Part shown: piece by piece, positions 18,189 to 26,389 of the stretch
Numbering within the stretch: the first letter of the stretch is position 1
Layout of the letters: the number at the start of each line of letters is the position of its first letter
Source of the DNA: Lederbergia graminis
Lineage (GTDB): Bacteria; Bacillota; Bacilli; Bacillales; Bacillaceae_C
NCBI RefSeq assembly: GCF_042655485.1
Contig: NZ_JBHSMC010000046.1
Coordinates: forward strand, 1 to 64,000
Length of the DNA stretch: 64,000 bases
Direction: 5' to 3'
The notes under the pieces: model-generated
What the model saw: the letters and a program-made list of their open reading frames with translations, nothing else
Told to the model about the DNA's origin: nothing
Database searches by the model: none
Program-made: the position numbers and the translations under genes

Positions 18189-18807
18189 AGAAACGTTAAA
18201 ATACCCTTTTTATGTAATGCTCCACCCCTTTAACGGTTACTGGGAACTAAAATATGAACGTAATAACAAAATAAATGTCGTTGTTTCACTCATTATTTTA
18301 ATTCTACTTGCTTTGACTAATATTTTGCACAGTCAATATAGTGGATTTGTAATCAATATTTACAATCCAAAAGAAATGAACAGCATTATGGAAGTCGTAT
18401 ATGTAATAGTACCTGTTCTGTTTTGGTGTGTAGCTAATTGGTCCTTAACCACTTTAATGGATGGGAAAGGAAAGTTTATAGAAATTTTTAATGCGACTTG
18501 TTTCGCTCTAGCTCCAATTGTGCTGATACATTTTCCGTGGATATGGATCAGTAATTTCATATCAATTGAAGAATCAACATTTTATTATTTTTCAACAGGT
18601 TTTGCTTTATTTTGGTTCCTATATTTAATGTTTATAGGAAATATGACAGTCCATCAGTTTACACCATCGAAAACAATTGCAACGATGCTACTTACAATCG
18701 TAGCGATGGGCTTTATGGCATTTCTATGCTTACTATTTTTCAGCCTAATCCAACAGATTGTTTCCTTTGTATATGTACTTTACCAGGAAATTGTAATGAG
18801 AAACTAG
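18175..18807 (+). CDS. Yip1-like polytopic membrane protein
   Basis: A 210-residue integral membrane protein with about five hydrophobic segments. The ATG start has AGGAGG upstream and overlaps the preceding gene by 14 nt, so translation is coupled. The segment YPFYVMLHPFNGYWELKYE followed by hydrophobic spans resembles Yip1-domain proteins that occur next to NHL and DUF5696 genes in Paenibacillus-type sugar loci (recalled from family knowledge). The function is not established; an assembly or scaffold role for the importer membrane complex is inference. Confidence 0.7.
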   Translation: MLWTKETLKYPFYVMLHPFNGYWELKYERNNKINVVVSLIILILLALTNILHSQYSGFVINIYNPKEMNSIMEVVYVIVPVLFWCVANWSLTTLMDGKGKFIEIFNATCFALAPIVLIHFPWIWISNFISIEESTFYYFSTGFALFWFLYLMFIGNMTVHQFTPSKTIATMLLTIVAMGFMAFLCLLFFSLIQQIVSFVYVLYQEIVMRN

Positions 18808-18825
18808 GAAAGGAGGAGATCATTC

Positions 18826-21360
18826 ATGCAGATAAAAAAATGGACACTTGTAATGGTTATGTTAATAATGATTGCCGGCTGCTCTTCAGCTTCCACTAGT
18901 ACAAGTAGTATTGGTTATGAAGATTATGACTTAGCAGTTGGCGAACCTATTTCCTCACGTTTTCAAGATCAATCTTTACCTGGTATGAAGGGGATTGCTG
19001 AATCTAGTAGTATCCGCTTATTTATTGAAGAGGAAACAGGAGTAGTAGCGATAGTAGATAAAAACTCCGGAAAAACGTATTATACCAATCCACCTGAACG
19101 TGACTTGGATGCATTAGCAATGGGAGTGAATAAGGATATATTAAACTCTCAAATACGGTTAAACTTCTACAATCAATTTGGCCAGTTAAATAATATGAAT
19201 TCCTATTCTGATAGTGTTGCTTATGAGCAAATTAGCTATGAACCTATTGATCAAGGAATTCGTATAAATTATAAATTTGGGACAAACCAAAGGTCTGCCG
19301 AAGATTTACCAATGTTATTAAGTTATGAGCGCTTTGAGGAACTATCCAATCAAATGGATAACGCAGGTAAACGGGCTCTAACAATTGGTTATAAGGAAAA
19401 TAAGGAAAAAGAAGTATATGAACGGAATGACAGTGCATTATCTGGGATGCAATTACAGAGAGCATTAGAAGCGTTCGATGCGATTGGCTATTCAGAGGAA
19501 GATTTGGCAAAAGATGCTGCTGAGCATGGAATTACACAAGAGCAAGCTGGTTCACGTACATTTCTAGTATCGATTGAATACAAGGTTGATAATGATAGTT
19601 TAGTAGTGCGTATTCCGATTGATTCTATTAAGTTCCCTGCAGATTACCCGATTCACAGGATTTCAGCATTAAGCTTTTTAGGTGCTGCGGGTACAGAGGA
19701 AGAAGGTTCGATTTTTGTACCAGATGGATCAGGTGCACTTATTCATTTTAATAATGGTAAAGTGAAATATCCTGCATATGAGCAATCTGTGTTTGGTGCT
19801 GACCAAGCATTAGGTGTTACAGAAAGTGCTAGTCATGAGCTGGGAGCAAGATTACCTGTCTTTGGAATGGTGTATGAAGATTCAGCGATGCTAGGTGTAA
19901 TTGAAGAAGGTGCTGAAGTTGCTTCGATTAATGCGGATATTAGTGGAAGATTAAATAGTTATAACTATGTGTATCCGTCATTTATAGTAATCAATAAAGA
20001 CGATGTTACACTCGATGCGAATGGGAAGCAACGTTCACTACCAAAATTCCAACAAGAAATGATGACATCTGATTTTGTAGTTCGCTATAAATTTCTATCT
20101 ACTGATCAAGCATCATATCAAGGATTAGCACAAGCGTATCAGAACTATTTAATCGAACATAATGGATTACCAGAAAGAGAAACAGTTGCCAAAGAGAATA
20201 GCCCATTTTATTTAGACTTAATTGGTGCTCTTACTCGTCAAAAACATTTTCTTGGTATCCCATATAAATCATTGGAATCTTTAACTACTTTTGAAGATGC
20301 GATGAAGATAATCGATAAGCTTCAAGCGGAAGATATTGATAATATTCAACTTAAATATTCTGGTTGGTTTAATGGTGGATTAGATCAGAAAGTACCAGAA
20401 AAAGTAAAAGTAGATAAAGTTATTGGTGGCAGTAAAGGGCTAGAGGAATTCATCGAATATCTTGAGGAGAAAGACATTCCGTTTTATCCTGAAGTTTCAT
20501 TCGCAGAGGCCCGTTCTAAGAAAGGCTTTAATGAGAAGAAAGAAGCAGTACGCAATTTGAAACGAATTCCTGCGTCTGTATATCCAGTTGACCTAGCTAT
20601 CAATCGAAGAGATAGAGAGAAAGATCCGTCTTATCTTGTGAAACCTACTTTGATTAAGGATTATGTTTCTTCTTATATTGATGAGGTGAAGGATTACTCA
20701 TTAAACGGAATTGCATTGAGTGACTTAGCAAGCAAGCTTCATAGCGATTTTTATATTAAAGATAACATTGACCGAATGGAGTCTAAGCAAATTTCAGTAG
20801 AATCGATGAAACTCTTGAAAGAAGCTGGATTTGAATTAATGTCAGATAAAGCTAATAGCTATGCTTTTCCATACACTTCATTAATTACAAACACACCAAT
20901 GTCCAGTAGTGGGTTTAAAATTCAAGATGAAAGTATTCCATTTTACCAAATGGTAGTGCGCGGGTTTGTCGATTACACTGGAGAACCATATAATCTAACT
21001 GCATTTAAAGATGCACGAGAATATGTGTTGAAAAGTTTGGAATATGGAGCAGGTGTCCATTTTGAATGGATTTATAAACCAAACCATTTGTTAAAAGAGA
21101 CAAATCATGATCATTTATTTGCGGTCAATTATGAATTATGGTTCGATCAGTCGGTAGAACTATATCATGAAATAAATGAATTTCTGAAGCAAGTTCAAGG
21201 TGAGAGATTAGTAAATCATGAGAAGCTAGCTGACAATGTATATAAATCAACGTATGAAAATGGCTTGCATGTGATTGTAAACTATAATTCTACCTCAGTA
21301 ACGGTGGATGGGGTTGTAGTTAAACCAGAAGGATATGTAATAGGTGGTGAGCAAAGATGA
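18826..21360 (+). CDS. DUF5696-type lipoprotein, possible glycosidase-like fold
   Basis: An 844-residue lipoprotein: ATG after AAAGGAGGAGAT, lipobox IAGC at residues 17-20. The N-terminal half (about 40-450) looks beta-rich (GAAGTEEEGSIFVPDGSGALIHFNN, ELGARLPVFGMVYED). The second half reads like alternating strands and helices of a TIM barrel: DNIQLKYSGWFNGG, IPFYPEVSFAEARSK, LNGIALSDLASKLHSDF, GFELMSDKANSYAFPY. A beta-sandwich followed by a barrel is the arrangement of several glycosidase families, but I cannot assign catalytic residues. It overlaps the next permease by 4 nt (ATGA). The DUF5696 name rests on recognition of similar proteins in Paenibacillus-type loci. Confidence 0.72.
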   Translation: MQIKKWTLVMVMLIMIAGCSSASTSTSSIGYEDYDLAVGEPISSRFQDQSLPGMKGIAESSSIRLFIEEETGVVAIVDKNSGKTYYTNPPERDLDALAMGVNKDILNSQIRLNFYNQFGQLNNMNSYSDSVAYEQISYEPIDQGIRINYKFGTNQRSAEDLPMLLSYERFEELSNQMDNAGKRALTIGYKENKEKEVYERNDSALSGMQLQRALEAFDAIGYSEEDLAKDAAEHGITQEQAGSRTFLVSIEYKVDNDSLVVRIPIDSIKFPADYPIHRISALSFLGAAGTEEEGSIFVPDGSGALIHFNNGKVKYPAYEQSVFGADQALGVTESASHELGARLPVFGMVYEDSAMLGVIEEGAEVASINADISGRLNSYNYVYPSFIVINKDDVTLDANGKQRSLPKFQQEMMTSDFVVRYKFLSTDQASYQGLAQAYQNYLIEHNGLPERETVAKENSPFYLDLIGALTRQKHFLGIPYKSLESLTTFEDAMKIIDKLQAEDIDNIQLKYSGWFNGGLDQKVPEKVKVDKVIGGSKGLEEFIEYLEEKDIPFYPEVSFAEARSKKGFNEKKEAVRNLKRIPASVYPVDLAINRRDREKDPSYLVKPTLIKDYVSSYIDEVKDYSLNGIALSDLASKLHSDFYIKDNIDRMESKQISVESMKLLKEAGFELMSDKANSYAFPYTSLITNTPMSSSGFKIQDESIPFYQMVVRGFVDYTGEPYNLTAFKDAREYVLKSLEYGAGVHFEWIYKPNHLLKETNHDHLFAVNYELWFDQSVELYHEINEFLKQVQGERLVNHEKLADNVYKSTYENGLHVIVNYNSTSVTVDGVVVKPEGYVIGGEQR

Positions 21361-22271
21361 CGAAAAAGAAGCGCTTTACATTAAAACCAAAAACGTATCA
21401 AGAACAGAAAGCTTTTTGGGGATTTATCTTTGTATTGCCATGGCTTCTTGGATTTATCTTTTTCTTCCTGATGCCATTAATTAATTCATTCCGATATAGC
21501 TTAAGTAAAATAACTGCTAATTCAAGTGGGATGATGATTGAGTTTATTGGTTTTGATAATTATGTAACCGCATTAACGAAAAATACAAGCTTTAACCGTA
21601 CGTTAGTAGAATCAATTGGTGACATGCTTATTAATGTACCGTTAGTAGTTATCTTTAGCTTGTTCCTAGCAGTTTTACTTAACCAAAAATTCTTTGGAAG
21701 ATCACCAGCACGTGCTGTTTTCTTCCTCCCTGTTATTTTAGCTTCTGGTGTTATTCTTACATTAGAAAGTACAAGTTTAATTCAAGCTGTGAATGATCAA
21801 AATGCTGGAGAATCAGGTATCACGGGTGCATTTACAAGTTTTGAATTACAAAGGCTAATGCTGCAGGCTGGGGTTAGTGAAACAATTGTCCTTTATTTAA
21901 CGGGAGCAGTTGACCGCATATATGAAATTATTAGTATGTCCGGAGTGCAAATTCTAATTTTCCTTGCAGGCATTCAAACAATCTCACCACATTTGTATGA
22001 GGCTTCAAAGGTAGAAGGTGCAACTGGATATGAATCATTTTGGAAAATTACTTTTCCAATGGTAAGCCCATTAATTCTTGTTAATGTAATTTATACAATA
22101 ATAGATTCGTTCTCACACAATGACTTAACGACACTCATACGTGATACTGGTTTTACATCATTTAATTTCGGACTTAGCTCTGCAATGGCATGGATCTACT
22201 TCATATGTATCGCGATTATACTAGCCATTAGTACCTGGATTATTTCGAAACGAGTATTCTACCATGAATAG
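21357..22271 (+). CDS. ABC sugar permease (MalF/UgpA type), pair 2
   Basis: Membrane subunit of 304 residues with about six spans. The EAA loop is EASKVEGATGYESFWKITFPMV. An extended periplasmic-side loop (about 130-175, SGITGAFTSFELQRLMLQAGVSE) is typical of longer UgpA-like permeases. It is translationally coupled to the DUF5696 gene through an ATGA overlap. With the next gene it forms a second permease pair distinct from the one starting at 14872, so the locus encodes two importers or one plus a mixed assembly. Confidence 0.92.
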   Translation: MTKKKRFTLKPKTYQEQKAFWGFIFVLPWLLGFIFFFLMPLINSFRYSLSKITANSSGMMIEFIGFDNYVTALTKNTSFNRTLVESIGDMLINVPLVVIFSLFLAVLLNQKFFGRSPARAVFFLPVILASGVILTLESTSLIQAVNDQNAGESGITGAFTSFELQRLMLQAGVSETIVLYLTGAVDRIYEIISMSGVQILIFLAGIQTISPHLYEASKVEGATGYESFWKITFPMVSPLILVNVIYTIIDSFSHNDLTTLIRDTGFTSFNFGLSSAMAWIYFICIAIILAISTWIISKRVFYHE

Positions 22272-22283
22272 AAGGAGTGTGAG

Positions 22284-23228
22284 ATGAACGTGTCTAAGTT
22301 ATTAATACTAGAAAGCTGGAAGAAGTGGTCATGGATTGTTGTTCGTGCGGTTCTTATTATTGGATTATCATTTGTTATCTTATTTCCAATAATACAGAAA
22401 ATATCCACAGCAATTAAACATCAGAGTGATTTATACTCACCAATTGTTGTGTGGATACCACAAACGATAACACTAGATAATTTTAAAGAAGTAATTCGTA
22501 TTATGGATTACTGGGAGACACTGTTGAATACCGTTTTATTATCATCAATGACGACCATTCTTACAGTAGTCTCCTGTGCATTAGCTGGTTACGGTTTTGC
22601 TAGATTAAAATTTAAAGGGAGTAATATTTTATTTGCTGGTGTACTCTTAACAATCCTTGTACCACCAACAACAATTCTTATTCCTATCTATATGAACTTG
22701 AAGGATTTTACATTGATGGGGATCATTCCGTTGATAACAGGAAAGCCAATTAATTTACTAGATTCTTATTGGCCATTTATACTCACTTCTGCAACTGCGA
22801 ATTCTCTAAAAGCCGGTTTATATATCTTTATATTCCGTCAGTTTTTTAGAGGGATCCCGAAAGAAGTGGAAGAGGCTGCATATATCGATGGAGCAGGAAT
22901 CGGAAAGACATTTACAACCATTATGTTGCCAAATGCCATTCCAGCAGCGATCACAGTTACATTATTCTCATTCGTATGGCAATGGAATGACAGCTTCTTT
23001 ACGACAACATATTTAACGTCAAGTAAGGTAATGTCAACGCAATTATCATCCTTACCACACAATTTGCAAATTCAATTAGAAAGTACAACATCTGGGGTAG
23101 ATCCGTTTTACTTAAGTTTGGCTCAAGATACAGGAATTTTATTAGCCATCTTACCGTTAATTATCATCTATCTATTTGTACAAAGATATTTCGTAGAGAG
23201 TGTGGAAAGAACAGGTATCGTTGGATAA
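22284..23228 (+). CDS. ABC sugar permease (MalG/UgpE type), pair 2
   Basis: Membrane subunit of 314 residues with six spans. The EAA motif is EEAAYIDGAGIGKTFTTIMLP. ATG 22284 follows GAAGGAGTG 13 nt after the partner permease. It is the last gene of the transport operon and is followed by a good terminator. The nearest unpaired binding proteins are the three ~450-residue lipoproteins, which are plausible partners for this pair, although pairing cannot be proven from sequence. Confidence 0.92.
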   Translation: MNVSKLLILESWKKWSWIVVRAVLIIGLSFVILFPIIQKISTAIKHQSDLYSPIVVWIPQTITLDNFKEVIRIMDYWETLLNTVLLSSMTTILTVVSCALAGYGFARLKFKGSNILFAGVLLTILVPPTTILIPIYMNLKDFTLMGIIPLITGKPINLLDSYWPFILTSATANSLKAGLYIFIFRQFFRGIPKEVEEAAYIDGAGIGKTFTTIMLPNAIPAAITVTLFSFVWQWNDSFFTTTYLTSSKVMSTQLSSLPHNLQIQLESTTSGVDPFYLSLAQDTGILLAILPLIIIYLFVQRYFVESVERTGIVG

Positions 23229-23242
23229 TTTAAAAAAAAGTG

Positions 23243-23280
23243 AGCTAGGTAAACAGTGTGTTTACACTAGCTTATTTTTT
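23243..23280 (+). terminator. Terminator of the transport operon
   Basis: AGCTAGGTAAAC (23243-23254) pairs with GTTTAC-A-CTAGCT (23260-23272) with one bulged A, followed by TATTTTTT. Confidence 0.85.
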
Positions 23281-23333
23281 CGCTCGTATGAAGGACGCAA
23301 TTAAATAGAAGTTGAAGTGGGAGTGGAGTTACT

Positions 23334-25124
23334 ATGAAGATTTTGTGCTATACAAGGAAACCAAAAGATGATGCAGTATATTCAGAGAAATTAGCCTATA
23401 GCATGCACCTAGCATGGAGTGAAGATGGCGAGTACTTCCAAGCATTAAACCATAATTCTGGTGTTTTGTTTGCAAAAGCGACAGAAAATGTAGATGGGAC
23501 AATGAACCCAAAAAGCTTGAAATCCCCATATATGTTTCCCATGAACAATGGTTTATTTGGAGTAGTTGCTATTCGTACGCAGGCAAACGGAGAAAATGAT
23601 GATGAAAGTATAGGTAAGGTGTTGTTTTTTCAAACAAGTGATTTTTTACAATATGAAGAAATAGGCTTAGTAGATATTTGTGAGAATGAATATATCATGG
23701 ATGTTACTTGCCATTACGATGAATTGAATGATGTATTTATTATTAATTGGTGTAATGAAAAAGGAAATTGGTACAGAAGTGAGATAGTAAAAATAAAGAG
23801 CGGAGGAAAAGCTTCTAAACCAAGCACCATTCATCAAGTAGAGTTAGAAGAAGTAAATACAAATATTGAGGGGATTGTACCGCGTAATATGATTCCAGTT
23901 TCAACAGAGATTGGGAATAGACTAAAATATCGGCTGTCTCCTCCAATAAATACAACAATTAATGTTCCTAATAGTATTAATGCATCTTCCCCTGACGAAT
24001 TAAAAAATATAAAGGCTACAGCTATATACAATGATGGTACTACCTCAGACAAAAAAATAGATTGGCAGTTGGAAGAAGTAGATTGGGATAATCCAGGCAT
24101 ATATGAAATAAATGGAACAGTTTATCAGGACGAGTATACATTTCCTGCTGCAATAAACCGTGCAGATCCAAATGTCGGTAAATGGGATGGTAAGTATTAT
24201 TTCATTGCTACGAATGATGAAAATGGTAATAAAACATTATCTATTAAGGAAGCAAATTCTATTCCGGAGCTAGTAAATGCGAAAGAAGAGTTGATTTTAG
24301 ACACTGTGACATATGAACATATTGGAAATCTTCTTTGGGCTCCAGAATTACATGTCATAAATGATGATTTATATATTTTCTTTGCTGCTACTCCAGAACA
24401 ATTCCTACATGAAGAAGCACATGTGATGAAGCTGAAAAAAGGTGGTAACCCAATTTGTAAAGATGATTGGACGGAACCTAAACGAGTCGTAAAAAGGGAT
24501 GGATCTTTTTTATGTGAAGCAGGCAAGACAATTTCACTGGATATGACGGTTTTCAAATACAACGGAGACTATTATGCCTCGTGGTCAGAACGACAATTTG
24601 TTCCTGTTGATATAGGTGCTTGGATATATTTAGCTAAAATTGATCCATTAGAACCTTGGAAGCTAATCACAGATCCAATTCTATTGACGAAGCCTGATTA
24701 CGGGTGGGCGAATAATCATACTTTTGTAGATGAAGGGCCGTTCGTTATTCAAACAGATAAGAAAATATTTATGACATTTTCAAGCGCTCTTGTGGATGCT
24801 ACTTATTGTGTTGGACTTCTTACAGCCAATAATGGTGCAGATTTATTAGACCCTAAAAGCTGGACGAAATCCAATTATCCATTATTAACAAGTAGAAGTG
24901 TTAGTGGAGAATATGGTCCTGGACATAATTCATATGTGATGGACGATGATGGAGTATTATGGAATGTATACCATGCGCGTAATGGTATCGACGGACCACG
25001 CTGCACAGGCATAAGACGAGTGCATTTTGATATAGATGGGTATCCTGTTCTTGACTTAACGGAAGAAAGGGATATTAACCCAGAACTAAAACACGTATCA
25101 ACAAAGCTGATTGTACAAAAATGA
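23334..25124 (+). CDS. Cytoplasmic GH43 enzyme with split N-terminal region and Ig-like insert
   Basis: 596 residues with no signal peptide, so it probably acts on imported oligosaccharides. Residues 1-165 resemble part of a beta-propeller without an obvious catalytic set. About 200-270 is an Ig-like domain of the Big_4 kind (IKATAIYNDGTTSDKKIDWQL). The GH43 catalytic propeller covers about 265-580: INRADPNVGKW holds the base Asp, LWAPELHV and LDMTVFKYNGDYYASWS follow, FVDEGPFV holds the probable acid Glu, and GPGHNSYVMDDDGVLWNVYHAR closes the fold. It is probably an alpha-L-arabinofuranosidase or beta-xylosidase; the subfamily is not assigned. Start: ATG 23334 after GTGGAG. Confidence 0.82.
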   Translation: MKILCYTRKPKDDAVYSEKLAYSMHLAWSEDGEYFQALNHNSGVLFAKATENVDGTMNPKSLKSPYMFPMNNGLFGVVAIRTQANGENDDESIGKVLFFQTSDFLQYEEIGLVDICENEYIMDVTCHYDELNDVFIINWCNEKGNWYRSEIVKIKSGGKASKPSTIHQVELEEVNTNIEGIVPRNMIPVSTEIGNRLKYRLSPPINTTINVPNSINASSPDELKNIKATAIYNDGTTSDKKIDWQLEEVDWDNPGIYEINGTVYQDEYTFPAAINRADPNVGKWDGKYYFIATNDENGNKTLSIKEANSIPELVNAKEELILDTVTYEHIGNLLWAPELHVINDDLYIFFAATPEQFLHEEAHVMKLKKGGNPICKDDWTEPKRVVKRDGSFLCEAGKTISLDMTVFKYNGDYYASWSERQFVPVDIGAWIYLAKIDPLEPWKLITDPILLTKPDYGWANNHTFVDEGPFVIQTDKKIFMTFSSALVDATYCVGLLTANNGADLLDPKSWTKSNYPLLTSRSVSGEYGPGHNSYVMDDDGVLWNVYHARNGIDGPRCTGIRRVHFDIDGYPVLDLTEERDINPELKHVSTKLIVQK

Positions 25125-25191
25125 ATAACAAACAGGATGGCCTAGGAAAAAAATATATAACTAGAAGAAAATCCGAAAATTGTTAGTGCAA

Positions 25192-25376
25192 CTATCCCGC
25201 TACGGAAATACACTACGCTGGTGTTTTATTTAATCATTCATTTAAAATTTATCACCAACAGTCCTTCCTGTAAAAACAGCACTTCGAAGATATAAGGAGA
25301 TACACTTTTAGTAAAAGTTATATCTATAGAAAAAAGCCAAACTATCATAATTCAAGTAGTTTGGCTTGTAATTTCA
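25192..25376. terminator. Dispersed 3' element (copy B) with bidirectional terminator
   Basis: CGGAAATACACTACGCT at 25203-25219, a CCTTCCTGTA block near 25263, then an 11-bp stem AAGCCAAACTA (25334-25344) / TAGTTTGGCTT (25357-25367). Read on the minus strand the stem runs into TTTTTT, so it mainly terminates the AraC-type regulator gene. Same architecture as 31955-32135. No coding sequence is seen in 25125-25407. Confidence 0.75.
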
Positions 25377-25407
25377 TCTATATTCTGTTGTTCTAGTTTA
25401 AATAATA

Positions 25408-26160
25408 TTATGCCATTTTTTTGCGGTATTCTTTTGCGCTAACACCGGTATACTCTTTGAATTTCTTATAAAACCAATCCATTTCGGTATAGCCGACTTT
25501 ATTCGCTACTTCATATATTTTTAAGTCTGTTTGTTTTAGTAATTGCTTTGCTTTTTCCATTCGTTGTTGTAAAAGATATTCATTAAAAGTCATATTCTCA
25601 TGTTGTTTAAATTTTTGTCCTAAATATGCACTATTAAAATGTAATAAACGTGAGATCTTCTTTAATGTGATATTTTGGTTCATTTCAGCACTTACATAAT
25701 ATTTCACTTTCTCAATGATGGAAGCCGCAGACTGATTGGTGTTTTTCCCAGGTTGTGGTCTATAAAATTGAGAATCTATCGTATGTTTGAAGTCTAATTC
25801 TTTTTTCAATGTTAATAAGCTTTTTGTTAATGCTTCCTTATCAACCGGATCTGTCAGATAATCTCTCACTTGATATGTTAAAGCTTTCCTGGCAATTTGG
25901 AAGTCGTCGCTACCACCAATAAGAATAATTGGGATGTTATGTTGTTTGCGAATACGATGTACCAGCATAACCGCGCTAGAATTATAGTTCTTCATATTAA
26001 TAATGATGAGAGAAAAGTTCCATTCCGCAAGTAAAGGAATTACTTCAGAGAATTGATCGGTACTCTCACTAACTTGAAAGCCGATGGATTTCCAATCAAG
26101 TAGAGTCTTCGTACGATTCAAGGCATGTTTATTCTGGTCGACAAGTAATACACTATACAT
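25408..26160 (-). CDS. AraC-type response regulator with degenerate receiver (YesN-like)
   Basis: 250 residues: a receiver-like domain (about 1-120) and a C-terminal AraC helix-turn-helix pair (about 150-250: NITLKKISRLLHFNSAYLGQKFK and IYEVANKVGYTEMDWFYKKFKEYTG). The receiver keeps D8 of the acidic pocket, but the phospho-acceptor position is N55 (IIINMKN). The Thr/Ser of the switch is replaced in ILIGGSDDF, and the conserved Lys of the YLxKP motif is Asp (YLTDPV). It therefore cannot be a normal phosphorylated regulator. It is divergent from the GH67 gene and is the best candidate to bind the paired repeats in the promoters of this locus. Confidence 0.9.
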   Translation of the reverse strand: MYSVLLVDQNKHALNRTKTLLDWKSIGFQVSESTDQFSEVIPLLAEWNFSLIIINMKNYNSSAVMLVHRIRKQHNIPIILIGGSDDFQIARKALTYQVRDYLTDPVDKEALTKSLLTLKKELDFKHTIDSQFYRPQPGKNTNQSAASIIEKVKYYVSAEMNQNITLKKISRLLHFNSAYLGQKFKQHENMTFNEYLLQQRMEKAKQLLKQTDLKIYEVANKVGYTEMDWFYKKFKEYTGVSAKEYRKKMA

Positions 26161-26173
26161 GGATACATACTCC

Positions 26174-26191
26174 CCCTTTAAATATCGTAAG
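26174..26191 (-). promoter_or_regulatory. Weak cre-like site in front of the AraC-type regulator
   Basis: CGTAAGCGCCTTCT (plus strand) lies within 30 nt of the regulator start and matches the cre consensus at about 11 of 14 positions. It may place the activator itself under catabolite control. A possible minus-strand promoter TTGGGT-17-TATGTA lies just upstream. Confidence 0.35.
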
Positions 26192-26299
26192 CGCCTTCTC
26201 TGTACATATAATTATGGATTTAAAACCCAATATTCTCAATGTCCAATTCTTTGCTCTTGTTACATCTGTTTACTTGTTTCTAATTATTCATAAAATAGC

Positions 26300-26329
26300 T
26301 TGGACAGTTATATTGGTTCTCTTTATACT
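26300..26329 (+). promoter_or_regulatory. Promoter of the alpha-glucuronidase/GH2 operon
   Basis: TTGGAC (26300-26305), 18-nt spacer, TATACT (26324-26329), divergent from the regulator gene. I see no GGTAT/AGGTTG pair here. Confidence 0.55.
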
Positions 26330-26389
26330 TAACTTGAAACTATGTTTGAAACCGCTATCAATAAAAATGTGAATCAGGAGGTTCGTTAC

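Noticed and set aside
26342..26389. Upstream ATG for the GH67 gene
   Set aside because: No ribosome site precedes it, whereas AGGAGG fits ATG 26390 and the family length.
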